In this document: in pieces, positions 34,953-45,720 of the stretch
How the letters are laid out: each line of letters opens with the position of its first letter
Numbering within the stretch: the stretch's first letter is position 1
NCBI GenBank assembly: GCA_001600455.1
Contig: BCKC01000001.1
Location: 5,916,441 to 5,980,440, forward strand
DNA length: 64,000 nt
Reading direction: 5' to 3'
Origin: Endocalyx cinctus
Taxonomy: Eukaryota; Ascomycota; Sordariomycetes; Amphisphaeriales; Apiosporaceae
Notes under the pieces: model-generated
Told to the model about the DNA's origin: nothing
Databases searched by the model: none
The model's input: only the letters and a program-made list of their open reading frames with translations
Made by a program: the position numbers and the translations under genes

Positions 34953-35811
34953 GTGGAAAATAATCATACCACTCATTACGAGTTCTGGAGTTGTCCCTTT
35001 CCCCATATTTACACAGACGGCGGTGGTTTGTGCTATACCTACGGTTTTATTCATCTCTTTCACACCATAATCACTTGAAAGCCGGTTATTTTCTCGGCAA
35101 TTTCTCGTACAAATTCTCATGCTGGATAGGGTATCTCGACTTTTTCACTACGTTCACATTTCCTACGTACTGGATGACAACTGGAACGCCGATTTCCAGC
35201 TGTCTGCGGTTCGCACATGACACCACTATTTGTACAATGCTTTTTTTTCTTTTCTACGTTTTATTCAGCATGATATAGGGTTTATCATGCTTCAGGAGTC
35301 AGTTGAGCGAACACTTTTGCAGATTACCTCGGTCGTCCGGTGGCAAGGGTTTGCGGTAGAGGGTTTTCAGACACTGGCGTAACGGGTTGTTTCGTCGGGG
35401 AGTTTGTGCATCTTTCAGCGGCAACTTGGTCTTACGAGGAACTACAAAAAAAAAGGAACGAAACTAATGATTTGTGCAATAACATTTCTTTGAGCAAGCC
35501 GGGCGCGATTATGACGATGAAGAAGGAGAGTAGGGCGGGCATGAGCAGGGCGAAGATTCAAAAATAAGAAAACTTCATAAGATAAAAGTCGGTTGGTACC
35601 TAATCTCATCGCTGCACTTTGTGCGTGAGATGGCCAGACTTAGGGAGGGTAGACTTGATGTTGATAGTTAGCTGATACGTGCTGATCTTCACGATCTGAA
35701 GAGGGTCGACATACTGTAGCTACTAGCCTAGTCAATTGCAAAGGCATCAAGTCTAATAACTGATGATAATACTCGTGAGCGACTCTACCTAACTTAGTCA
35801 TGCCCGACTAA
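34953..35811. other. convergent spacer between SCD6 and NIT2
   Basis: Holds the 3' UTRs of two convergent genes. Open frames here (for example 34991-35278, 35340-35567) show no family resemblance. Confidence 0.45.
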
Positions 35812-37536
35812 TCAAAGCTCGGGGTATACATCTCTTAAGAGTTGAAGGTTAGTAAAAAAAAAATCGAAGGTAATAGATTGAAATAACTTACGTTCTCCGC
35901 ATCAACGGCATCTTTTCCCTCACTCCCTTCCACTGTTCTAGGTCGATATCGACGATACCTAGCTCCCCAATAGCGCCATCCTCAGCCTCCTCTCCATCCT
36001 CACGAACACCTTTGAGCTCCAAAGCTACCTTACCCCAAGGATCGACCACCATGCTATGACCGTAGCTAATCCTCTTCTTCCTCTTCTCGGGCGACTGCGG
36101 ATCGGGCACGTCGAAGTGGGTGCCGACCTGCGCGGCGGCGACGACCCAGCTGCGGGTCTCGATAGCCCTCGCCCGCAGGAGGACCTCCCAGTGGGCACGA
36201 CCGGTCGGCACGGTGAAGGCGGAAGGGTAGAGGAGGACCTGCGCGGGGTCCTCCTGCTTTTCCGTGGTCGAGGCGAGGCTCAGGGCGGGTTCGGGAAAGC
36301 GGAGGTCGAAGCAGATCAAGCTGCCGAGGCGACCGACGGGGGACGGGAAAGGGGCGGTCAGTTTGTCGCCGGCCTGGGTCGAGGCCGACTCGAGCAGGCC
36401 GGCGGCGGCGTAGTCGAACAGGTGGAGCTTGTCGTAGGTACCCTGGGGCACGATCTCGCCGTCCGGGCCGATGTAGACGGTGCGGTTGAAGAGCTTCGTC
36501 TCGGAGAAGGAAGGAGACGAAAATATGGGAACGTGGATCCCCGCGTGCACGGCGATGGAGTGGCGCGAGGCGAGGGATTGTAAGCCCGTGACGAAGGGGG
36601 AGCTGGCCATTGGTCGGGCTAGGGAGAGGGATTCTTCCCGGCTGGACGCGATGTAGTCCGAGGCTTCTGGGAGGAAGAGGACCTATAATTTTTTGTCTTT
36701 ATGTTAGGGTTTTTTTTCCTTTTTGTTTCTTATACAGGCGAAGACAAGAAAAGCTTCATTTTGTGGGTCCTATATCTTGAAAGTGCCCATCACTGACGCC
36801 CGCAATGATATCCTTCCTGTTTCGTCTTCCTCCATTATGTCCCTTGAGCGAGGGGCAATAGCCTTATCTCCCCGGCTTTTGAAAGGCTGCTATTCCCGAC
36901 GAGCATCATCACGGGGCAAAAACTCATGATTGTAGACATTCAGATCCATTTTCTCCCTCATATCAATTACAAGATCATCGAAACTGGTATTTTGAAAGGA
37001 AGTTTATACAATCATGAGTCTGAGCTGGGTTTGGCTGCATACGCCAACATTGGACGTGGGAAGTTCACGAGCCATGGCGCCAGTGAGTGTCTCGAAAGAA
37101 GGACAGAATAACAAATGAGAGCCTAGACCTAGTTCTTCCTAGATCTTTTCTACTCTTTTTTTTAATAATGCCGATAGAAGGTACGTTTCCCGTTTCCCCA
37201 GGCATTTCCGTGTACCCATTTTTATTCTCCCCGCCTCTAAATAAAGAACACACCCGAAACTAAGGGCGAATATATTTCGGACGAAAAGATAAATTTAGAA
37301 AAGAACAAAGGGAAGGGGAAAAAAAAACAAGAACCGAATGAAACATACTTTAGCCCCGGCACTCGCAGCTTTAGCTACGAGCTTGGCGCATTGCTCGAGG
37401 TTATGGGCTATCGAGTTAGTAGAGCAAATCTGCCCTATAGCCTATTTGATTTTATATTTTCTTTCGTCAGCTATCCGTTTGAGGCTCACTAATGCTTCTT
37501 CTTTCTATGGTTTTCACAACTCACCGCTTTTGCCAT
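35812..37536 (-). CDS. NIT2: Nit2-like carbon-nitrogen hydrolase (deaminated glutathione amidase type)
   Basis: Four exons, 37536-37525, 37441-37349, 36682-35892 and 35833-35812, give 305 aa. Exon 1 encodes only MAKA, and exon 4 encodes DVYPEL after RRT. The nitrilase triad is visible: E41 (FLPEASDYI), K120 (YDKLHLFD), C159 (SLICFDLRFPE). Other family strings are AIGQICSTNS, SAFTVPTGRAHWEVLLRARA, SYGHSMVVDPWG and REKMPLMRR. Family knowledge: yeast Nit2/mammalian Nit1 hydrolyse deaminated glutathione. The middle intron is 666 bp (37348-36683), about ten times the usual size here, and carries an inverted repeat. The other introns are 83 and 58 bp. Confidence 0.9.
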
Positions 37537-38696
37537 GTTTGCTTTTTATTTATGCAAGGTAAATCCTGTAACCGAGAGGAAACACTTGGAATAGCTTTCA
37601 AGTTTATAAAGAAAAATGTCTTAGAGTACGTTAGTGACGTATAAATTAACTACTAAAACAAGTTCATATACCTACATCGCCTAGTTTGGTTATAATGTTG
37701 TGTAATAAAAAAGTAAAAAAAAAGGTAGGTAAGTAATACTCAAGGCCAGAGGGCGTACGTTTTGATATTTTAATTTTTTATTATTATTTAATTTTCACGT
37801 ATGACAGACAAGAACGAGAATGTGGATAGGGGAAACTCAGGGCTTATTGTTTAATAACAAGGTAGTAGTGGCTTGATAGCTGTACATTTGTACAAAAGTT
37901 GGGGGTTATCGGAATCGGTATAGTATTAAAGGGGCGGGCGGAGATAGTCCGATGCCGGTATACACCGCTTCACCCCCGACCGGGTCCCCCTGGTACTGTA
38001 CGTACCTGCATTAAGGGTCACCAACAAGTTAGGAGGAACATGCATACCTGCACTGCATATCGGTAGATCATATCACAAGTAAGGGGATACCTGGAGGAAC
38101 ATAGGGTGGAGGTCTTTCGAAACGGGGATGGGCTGAGTTGATCTAGTAGGCAGGTAGGTAGGTAGATACCGATATATTTTACTACTGTGTGTTATGACTT
38201 TTCTCTCTTCAATGAAGCACATACACTACAAGTCAGATTAAAATCTTGTTCTATTTGATTCAGTCCTGAGTAAGCGGCAAGTTGTGGTGAAAATCCTTCG
38301 ACTGCGGGGATGAGCAGGCTATTCCTTCATGATCCTACTAAGAATAAAAACGTCTTTGTTTAGAAATCTAGAAATCACCAGCTGGTTGTTAATCCAGTCT
38401 TGTGTAGATGGATAAAGAGCATAGTGACAAAGCGATGTTCGCTGAACAGATAGCGGGCAGGGCGTCAATGCCTGCTCTGGTAGTCACTCGATTTTTAGAA
38501 TTATTATGTAGATATTTCTTGTCATCCTCGAGAAACGAGAAAAAATCTTTTTAAATCTCCAAGCTCAAGTTGACACCCATCTAAGCTTGAAGCTTACCCA
38601 ACTATAACCTTAGCGGAAAGTGACAAAAGGAGAGTGTGAAAGCGACAGCATTCGCAGCTATAGTAAAGACGCTACTAACGCCGCACGTCATTAAAA
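37537..38696. other. intergenic, NIT2 promoter side
   Basis: AT-rich, with GGTAGGTAGGTAG-type repeats near 38151-38166. No gene recognised. Confidence 0.4.
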
Positions 38697-39389
38697 ATGT
38701 TTAGTACAGGAAAGCAAGATGATTCATCCCGGCCCAAGTTCTCCTTCGGCAAGCAACTAGACCCTCCTCTATACCCAGTGCCCGAAGAAGGCGACTCCGA
38801 CGATAACATGTCGAGGCGTCGGGAAGACCAAGCGGTAAGCTGGCTCGCGCAGGCCGAGAACGACTTGCGGGCAGATCTCGAAACGTCGAGGCGGGAACTC
38901 GAGATGATCAAGCAAATCTTGGAGGATTTAGAACTGAAAGCTAGCGCGGGGACGGGGACAAAGATAAGATCGTCGTCTTCGACTTCGTCGTCATCCACGT
39001 CCGCGACCCAAGCGTATCAGAAACGCATGAGCGCCTGCCGAGAGTTTTCGAGCTCGAGGTGCCACCTGCTCAAGCAGAGGCTCCAGCAGATACGGTTCTG
39101 GTCTAACAGCCGAAGCATGGGACGGGTGGTCCCCGACGGAGAGCCGGCCGAGTGGAGGGCGACCGACTTGCAATGGCGCGAGTGGCTCGGTAACCAATTC
39201 CTCAAGAGTTCCTCTTCTTCCTCTTCGTCTCCTCGCACGTCCGGCCACGAGGAGTATTCGGCAAACGCGACGAGTCCGGTTATACGCGTGAATGACTACG
39301 ACGGCGACGCTCGTCGGGCTAAGGAAGTGCACTGGGGTCCCTTACCGCAGATATTAGAGTCGTATATATATTTAGCACAGTCGCCGTGA
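38697..39389 (+). CDS. hypothetical protein, coiled-coil and Ser-rich
   Basis: Intronless 230-aa frame, not assigned to a family. The N-terminus is polar (MFSTGKQDDSSRPKFSFGKQ), then a heptad-like segment (SWLAQAENDLRADLETSRRE through EMIKQILEDLELK, about residues 48-80) suggests a short coiled coil. Two Ser-rich tracts flank a central basic/aromatic part (HLLKQRLQQIRFWSNSR, WRATDLQWREWLGNQF). It has no signal peptide or membrane segment. GC-biased codons and the long frame in AT-rich surroundings favour a real gene. It may be lineage-restricted. Confidence 0.6.
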   Translation: MFSTGKQDDSSRPKFSFGKQLDPPLYPVPEEGDSDDNMSRRREDQAVSWLAQAENDLRADLETSRRELEMIKQILEDLELKASAGTGTKIRSSSSTSSSSTSATQAYQKRMSACREFSSSRCHLLKQRLQQIRFWSNSRSMGRVVPDGEPAEWRATDLQWREWLGNQFLKSSSSSSSSPRTSGHEEYSANATSPVIRVNDYDGDARRAKEVHWGPLPQILESYIYLAQSP

Positions 39390-40194
39390 GAGAAAGAGAG
39401 AAATGGAAATAAAGGAGGCTTGGTGTCGGATGATCTTAGCTTGGTGGTGTAATTTAAATTGAGACACTAATTTCGGGACGGCTTAGTGTACACAGTAGGC
39501 TGTTGTTAGTGGACGGGCAGACGGGATAGCTAGGCTAGCATGTACCTAAGTAGGTAGGCATACTGTAGGCTAACAGGTCAGCTAGGCTAGTAGGTTACTT
39601 AATAGTTAGGATACTTCCAAGGTTAAGTCCTATCATCAGTTTAACAACATGTCTTAACCTAATACACATTGATTTACAGGGTGTTGCGTATACATTGAGT
39701 ACAATTGGTTCAACATCCAACATCATCGTCTCGATTTTGGGGAAATTAGTGGTGGTTTACGCTTGCAATTGGTACGCGGCCAGTAACAAGTTTCATCGTA
39801 ACCATCGCAGCAGTACCTAATGTCCAATACTCTTTTCGGGACCGACCAAATTGGCAGTTGGTGAATTATAGGGGTTTGAGTGGACCAGTATATTCCAGTA
39901 AACATCTTCTAACTGTAACGCCTAATAAGCCCAAGTCACGCGACATACTTGTAAGGACCTGGCAGCGGGTCACAGAAGGAATCAGAACTTGTAACATTAA
40001 TAGGTACCTAGTTACTTAGGCGGTAGGGTAAAGCGTTAACCCCACCATTACACTGAGCACACCTTTAAAGTGTCGCTCGTTGTTTACCTAGGTAGATACA
40101 CACAGCACCAGCTTAATTGTCGAGTTTCTTCATTGATTCATACGTATTCTGTTCTAGCTCTTCTTCTTGTTTAAGTCATCTAATTTTTACAATT
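39390..40194. other. intergenic, TAGGTA-motif rich
   Basis: Contains repeated GCTAGGCTAG and CTAAGTAGGTAGGCA motifs around 39531-39600 and further TAGGTACCTAG copies near 40001-40095. No gene recognised. Confidence 0.4.
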
Positions 40195-41097
40195 ATGTCG
40201 CAGCATGTTAGATTCAGGAACCATTTCCATGGCTTCGAGAACCTAACTTGGGATGCAAAATACAGAAGACATCAAGACTTTGTCGCATATTGTCGCCAGG
40301 AAGAAGAGGACGACGACGACACAGAATCTTATGATTCCGACGAACCATTCCAGCTCAAGCGGAAGCTGGAGGGATACTGGCTTATCCGGTGCGACGAGGT
40401 ATCCAATGGCTACGGGTACAATGACCTGCGCCTGGTGATCAACCTGATGGGAGAGTGGGAAAAAGCGGCCGGAAAGTTCCAATTCGGCTGCCTGGAAGGC
40501 GTCATGCACTTCTCGCGTCATCTGTCGAAGCTGCCGCACGACCTGCGCGTGCCGGACAGCTCAGAAGACGACAGCGACGTCGACGAAAACGTTCAGGAAG
40601 ACGTGACCGACCTCAAAGACCGGGTCGCGACTCTGCAGGACCGCCTAAACTCGACCGAGAGCGTGCTCGAATCCCTGCTGCGCGGCATCACGAAGGCGGA
40701 GAACCTGGACGACCTGAAGAACACGATCAAGGTCGACGGGCTGCTGAACCAGCGCCGCTTCTCGAGCGCTACCGGCTCCTCCACCCTGCGAAGGGCCAAC
40801 TCGATGCGCAAAAAGAGCAACGTCAAGGTCCAGCGGGTCTACTTTCTCTGGCGCGGCCGCGAGACGGGCGAGGGTCAGATCCAGCTCGGCGACGACAAGG
40901 ACCGCCACGGTTACATCGAGTTCAAAAAGGGTAATTATTTCACATTTCACGGCGTGTTCAACGGCTCTTTCCTAGGAAAAGACGTCACGTTTAACGGGTA
41001 TAAAATCTCGAACGATAAAGCTCCGCCTGGCATACCGCTATGGGACGACTTTAGCGAGGATGCGTACGAGAGGGAGCAGATCGCGCGATGGAAATAG
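40195..41097 (+). CDS. conserved-looking hypothetical protein with coiled coil
   Basis: Intronless, 300 aa from the ATG at 40195; the upstream extension lacks ATG. The N-terminal third holds RFRNHFHGFENLTWDAKY and a globular part (EGYWLIRCDEVSNGYGYNDL, KFQFGCLEGVMHFS). A coiled coil (DLKDRVATLQDRLNSTESVL) and a basic linker follow. The C-terminal domain includes VYFLWRGRETGEGQIQLGDD, NYFTFHGVFNGSFLGKDVTF and WDDFSEDAYEREQIARW. I do not recognise a named family and propose no function. The two-domain look, strong codon bias and lack of repeats support a genuine gene. Confidence 0.78.
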   Translation: MSQHVRFRNHFHGFENLTWDAKYRRHQDFVAYCRQEEEDDDDTESYDSDEPFQLKRKLEGYWLIRCDEVSNGYGYNDLRLVINLMGEWEKAAGKFQFGCLEGVMHFSRHLSKLPHDLRVPDSSEDDSDVDENVQEDVTDLKDRVATLQDRLNSTESVLESLLRGITKAENLDDLKNTIKVDGLLNQRRFSSATGSSTLRRANSMRKKSNVKVQRVYFLWRGRETGEGQIQLGDDKDRHGYIEFKKGNYFTFHGVFNGSFLGKDVTFNGYKISNDKAPPGIPLWDDFSEDAYEREQIARWK

Positions 41098-41803
41098 GTT
41101 CTCTCAGCGGTTCCGACCATACCGAATACGAAATTCCCTCTGAGCTTTTGACGTTGCGACAAAGCGCGATTGACCGCGACATGATTGTGCGGTCGGTCTC
41201 TTCCATGCTACTCATCCTCTTTTTCCAGCACACTTTTATGCCGAAATGGGTTGGGGAGGGAGCTTACAATACAAGGAAGGGAAGAAATTTAGAGGCTTAC
41301 GAATCTCAAATTTTACAGAATAACTCACTATGTATACGAAGATTACATCAGTGTGTTAACCCCCAAGGGTATCCAGAAACGCCTGGTATCAAGCTTCCAG
41401 CTTTTGAAGGTCAAAGCGCGGAAGCTAGGCTTTAATCACACGAAGCAGTTGTGCATCATATACTCAATATGATGAACTCTCTAAGCTTTAAAGTGATAAA
41501 TCTTCTTTTCTTTTTCTTTTTTTTCTTTAAAAAAAATTTATGATATCCAACCTTCTCAAATGTACATAGAACAATAAAAACTCCTAACATTATTATGGTG
41601 CATATTGACTCAACAACCCGTTTACTAAATAGGCTGATAGGGTATGATGGATTTATCTACTTAGATAAGATAAGACTGATAAGACTGATAGTGGGCATCT
41701 TTTTCCAAGATTTCCAGTCCCTTGCTGATTGATCTGCTTCCTTTTATATATAATCTTCTATGCCACCACACTGTCTATATTGAGCTGTGGATGTTAATTG
41801 GCA
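41098..41803. other. intergenic between hypothetical gene and SPB4
   Basis: 3' flank and SPB4 promoter, with T-rich and A-rich tracts near 41500-41540. A 115-codon frame overlapping the previous stop codon (41088-41435) shows no family features. Confidence 0.4.
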
Positions 41804-43895
41804 ATGGAATCGGATAAAAAAGTATCTAAGAAGGATCCCCGCGCTTGGGATTCCTTGTCTCCTTCGCTCGAGGACTGGATACTAGATGCTGTTACCTCGA
41901 TGGGATTTACTCGAGCCACTCCAGTTCAAGCTAGGTGAGTCGGCTAGATACTGCGATCCATCGTCTTATGGATAACATAACTGTGAGAACAACAATTATT
42001 AACATGGACACAGTGTATGGCCTTTATTTGGCGGTGGTAATAAAGATGTTGTCGTCGAGGTATGTTCCTCTCTTCTTTTTCTGTCCTTCATCTTCATTAC
42101 CAAGAAAGAAAAAAACTTCGGAAAACAAATCTAATTGAACTAGGCGGTAACCGGTAGTGGTAAAACCCTCGCATTCTTGATACCTCTAGTACATCGTCTA
42201 CTGCGTCAAGAGCCTACGAAACGAAACCATGTAGCTTCCATCGTTGTCGCGCCGACTCGCGAACTTGCAAGCCAGATACATAGCACCCTCACATCTCTCA
42301 TCGCATTCCACCCCACATCAGCCGAGCTCCTCCCATACCTCGACGGAGACGAGAAAAGACCATCTGCGACATCTCCTGTTATTGTTCCACAGCTTCTGAC
42401 TGGTGGGAAGACCACCACTACGGCCCAAGATTTGAGCTTCTTTCTACGACACTCTCCCAACGTCATAATATCTACGCCCGGGAGATTAGTCGAGCTGCTC
42501 TCCTCACATCACGTACACTGTACCCAATCGTCCTTCGAGACCCTGATTCTGGACGAAGCCGACAGGTTGCTTGATCTTGGATTTAAAGCCGATCTACAAA
42601 ACATTCTTTCAAGATTACCGAAACAGAGGCGAACGGGTTTGTTCTCAGCTAGCGTTAGTGATGCCGTGGGCGAAATAATACGAGTGGGACTTCGCAACCC
42701 GGTTAAAGTAGTCGTGAGGGTAAAGAGCGTAAAGACCGGAGGGGTGATTGAAGAGAAGAAAACTCCGATCAGTTTACAGATGACATATTTAACCACACCT
42801 GCGCACCACAAGATACCGAGTTTATTTCGACTTTTAGAAAAACTAGAGCCGCGGCCGGTCAAGACCATGGTCTTCTTTTCTACATGTGCGGCCGTGGACT
42901 ATTTCACCAATGTCCTCCCATCCCTCTTTCCAGATGGATATAGTACAGTCCCACTCCATGGACAATTAAATGCGAAAGTCAGAGAGAAGAATTTTGCCCG
43001 CTTTGTAGAAGCTACAGAACCTTCTGTGCTCCTGACCACTGATTTAGGTGCTCGGGGGTTAGATCTTCCACAGGTAGACCTAGTGGTGCAGATCGACCCC
43101 CCTTCAGATCCGAAGACCTTCTTACATCGATGCGGCAGAGCTGGAAGAGCTGGACGTAAAGGTCTCAGCGTGGTTTTCCTACTTCCGAGCGAGGAAGACT
43201 ATGTCCCTTTTCTCGATGTTCGAAAGACACCGATTTCACCGCTCAGAAATATCGCTGCTACTGTCACAGAATCAGAAGCAGAGGAGACGACGCGGAAAAT
43301 CCGATCCATCGTTCTCCAAGACCTCGCACACCATAAGCGAGCTCAGAGAGCATTCCCGAGCTTTGTTCAGAGTTACAGGAAACATCAAGCGAGCTCAATC
43401 TTCAGGGTCAAAGATCTGGATTGGATGTCGCTCGCGAATGCGTGGGCTCTTCTCCGGCTTCCGAAAATGCCGGAATTGAAAGGGTTTGAGGGAGACAAGT
43501 CACTTGGTATAGAGGTCGATTGGAAAAATTACGGGTTCGCGAATAAAGCTCGCGAGAAGCAGCGCCAGGAAGAGTTAATTTCGAAGACCAAGGCCGCGGA
43601 GGATGGGTCCGACAAGGCGAAGAAGGTGGAAGAGGAGAGGATGAAGAGGAAGCGGAACAGCGAGGCGTGGAGCGATAAGCACGACAAAGAAGAAACCAGA
43701 GTTAATAGACGCGAGAAGAAGAAACGGAAGAGGGAAGCGGCGCGCAAAGAAACGCTGACGGAGGAGGAGAAAACGAAGGAAATGGACCTGGAACAGTTGC
43801 TGGCCGTGGTTCGAAAGGAGAACCAAGTCAAGATGGCTCAAGCTAGGCAGAAGAAAGCTTCCAGTCAGGATGACGATTTCGAAGGCTTTGATTAG
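41804..43895 (+). CDS. SPB4: ATP-dependent rRNA helicase Spb4
   Basis: Three exons, 41804-41934, 42014-42059 and 42144-43895, give 642 aa. DEAD-box motifs in order: Q motif ([20 protein letters not shown]), motif I AVTGSGKT (60-67), Ia PTRELA, Ib TPGRL, II DEAD (196-199), III SAS (227-229), [47 protein letters not shown] after motif VI and the long Lys/Glu-rich C-terminal tail are typical of Spb4. Family knowledge: it remodels 25S/27S rRNA in pre-60S particles in the nucleolus. Motif III is SAS instead of the usual SAT, a conservative change. The short middle exon encodes [15 protein letters not shown]. Confidence 0.93.
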
Positions 43896-44522
43896 AAATA
43901 AAATGATACCCCCTTTTTGGATTATAATCATGCGTAATAAAAACAAAGGAAAATTATAGCCATTGAGATGACTGCACCCTTTATAGGATATCGTCAACGT
44001 TAACATGAGATGAGCTAATCTAATAGTACCTTACTCTACGGATTCTGAGCTATTTCTAGATTCATATGTCGGTATACGCATCCTCATTTCTAAACAGAAT
44101 AGCCTTACAGCTTTATGCACACATATCAAGAAATCGAGGGACGTAGTAATCTATATAACATCATTTTATTAACGCAATTTTGGCAGTAATAATAGGACGT
44201 CGTAGTATATATAACACGCGTCTCCATTAAAGAACGATGTTGGGTATCCAAAGGGTATCCATAAAAGCAAATAAAACATAAAAAAATAGGAGGTATTCCG
44301 TTCCCATCCATCCCTTGATCGTACAACTGATTGGACCCCTATACCCACCATCATAAAAATCTTCATTATAAAATCAACGCACCACTATTAGTCTTTGTCT
44401 AACGACAAGACAGAGGGTAGTATAGTGCTGTGATACCAGAACACACTTCTTGAGACCGGTAATAAGAAATCTTTGAAGCCAGACTTTGTTTCACGGCAGG
44501 TTCCCTTCTTTTAAGAACACTT
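43896..44522. other. convergent spacer between SPB4 and the stomatin-like gene
   Basis: AT-rich 3' flanks of two convergent genes. No coding or RNA feature supported. Confidence 0.4.
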
Positions 44523-45720
44523 TTAGATGTTCTCGACCATGCGAGAGCTCATGGCCTGCTGAAATCCCGAGGTATCCTTGCTACCACTACCCTCGCCCTC
44601 GCCGAACTGGGCCGCGAACGCGGCCGGGTCGGCCATAGTCTGGTTCGCGGCGGGAAGGAAGATGACCTTGGAGTTGGCCGTCTTGGCCATAGCCTGCATC
44701 GCCTCGAGGTAGCGAATCTGCATGGCCGGGGCGGACGAGAGGATATCGGCGGCCTGGCGCATGAGCTTGGCGCTCTCGACCTCGGCTTTCGCGGCGATGA
44801 CCTTGGACTCGCCGATGCGCTTGCTCTGGGCCGCCATCGAGAGCGAGCCCTGCAGCTCCTCGCTGAAGACGATGTCCTTGATCAGCATCGACTCGACTTT
44901 GACGCCCCAACCCGTCGCGACGTCCTCGATGATCTCGCTGATGCTCTGGGCGATCTCCTCGCGGCGCTCGATCACGTCCTGCAGCACGCGCGCGCCGACG
45001 ACGTGGCGCAGGGTCGTCTGCGTGCGCTCGACGAGCGCCTGGCGCACGTTGGAGATGCCGAAGGCGGCTTTGTGCGGCGAGATGACGTGGTAGTAGAGCA
45101 CGGAGCTCAGGGTCACGCTGACGTTGTCTTTGGTCATGCAGACTTGTTTGGGGACCTCTGTAAAAAAAAGAAAAACGGGGGAGAATGAGATTTGATTAGT
45201 AATGTTTCATTTTGATTTGTTTCTCTCTTTATTTCGGGAATTAATGCTTGGCATTAGTGATTATCAATTTTTTTTTTTTTTACGTACCGACGATCTGGAT
45301 CTTGACGTCGACCTGGATCAGGGTCTCGCTCAGCGGGTTGATCTTGACGAGGCCCGGGTCGACGGCCTTGTAGAACTTGCCGAACTTGGTGACGAGGCCG
45401 ACGTTGCCCTGCTGGACCTCGACGTAGGCGTTGGGGAAGCAGAAGCAGACGCGGGTGGCGCCGAGGGTGCCGATGCAGGACCCGACCGTGTTGTTCAGGT
45501 GGCCGTACCAGTTCGTCGGCTGCGCGTTCTCGTCCACGACCGAGGCGTAGCTCTGCTGCAGGTCCTCCTTCTTCGGCGGCTCGACCGCCATCTTCGGCTG
45601 CGGCTTGAACCCTCCGGCGGCCGAGGAGCTGCCGGCTCCGTTGCTCTGTTGGGAGGTGCCGCCGACGAACTTGTTCTTCCCGATGCTGCTGTCGGAGGTT
45701 TCGCTGTTACGGTTGTCCAT
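44523..45720 (-). CDS. stomatin-like SPFH/Band 7 protein
   Basis: Two exons, 45720-45288 and 45157-44523, with a 130-bp intron (GTACGT donor), give 355 aa. An N-terminal disordered, Ser/Gly-rich region (about 1-75) is followed by a hydrophobic/Cys segment (GTLGATRVCFCFPNAY). The SPFH core then includes VQQGNVGLVTKFGKFYKAVD, SVTLSSVLYYHVISPHKAAF, LRHVVGARVLQDVIERREEI and WGVKVESMLIKDI. The stomatin helix (SKRIGESKVIAAKAEVESAK) and a C-terminal oligomerisation segment (ILSSAPAMQIRYLEAM) complete it. Family knowledge: it oligomerises on membranes and organises microdomains. Plasma-membrane or mitochondrial location cannot be decided here; no clear mitochondrial presequence is seen. Confidence 0.92.

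Noticed and set aside
41088..41435. 115-codon frame overlapping the end of the 300-aa hypothetical gene
   Set aside because: Overlaps the stop in another frame and reads as 3' UTR; no conserved features.
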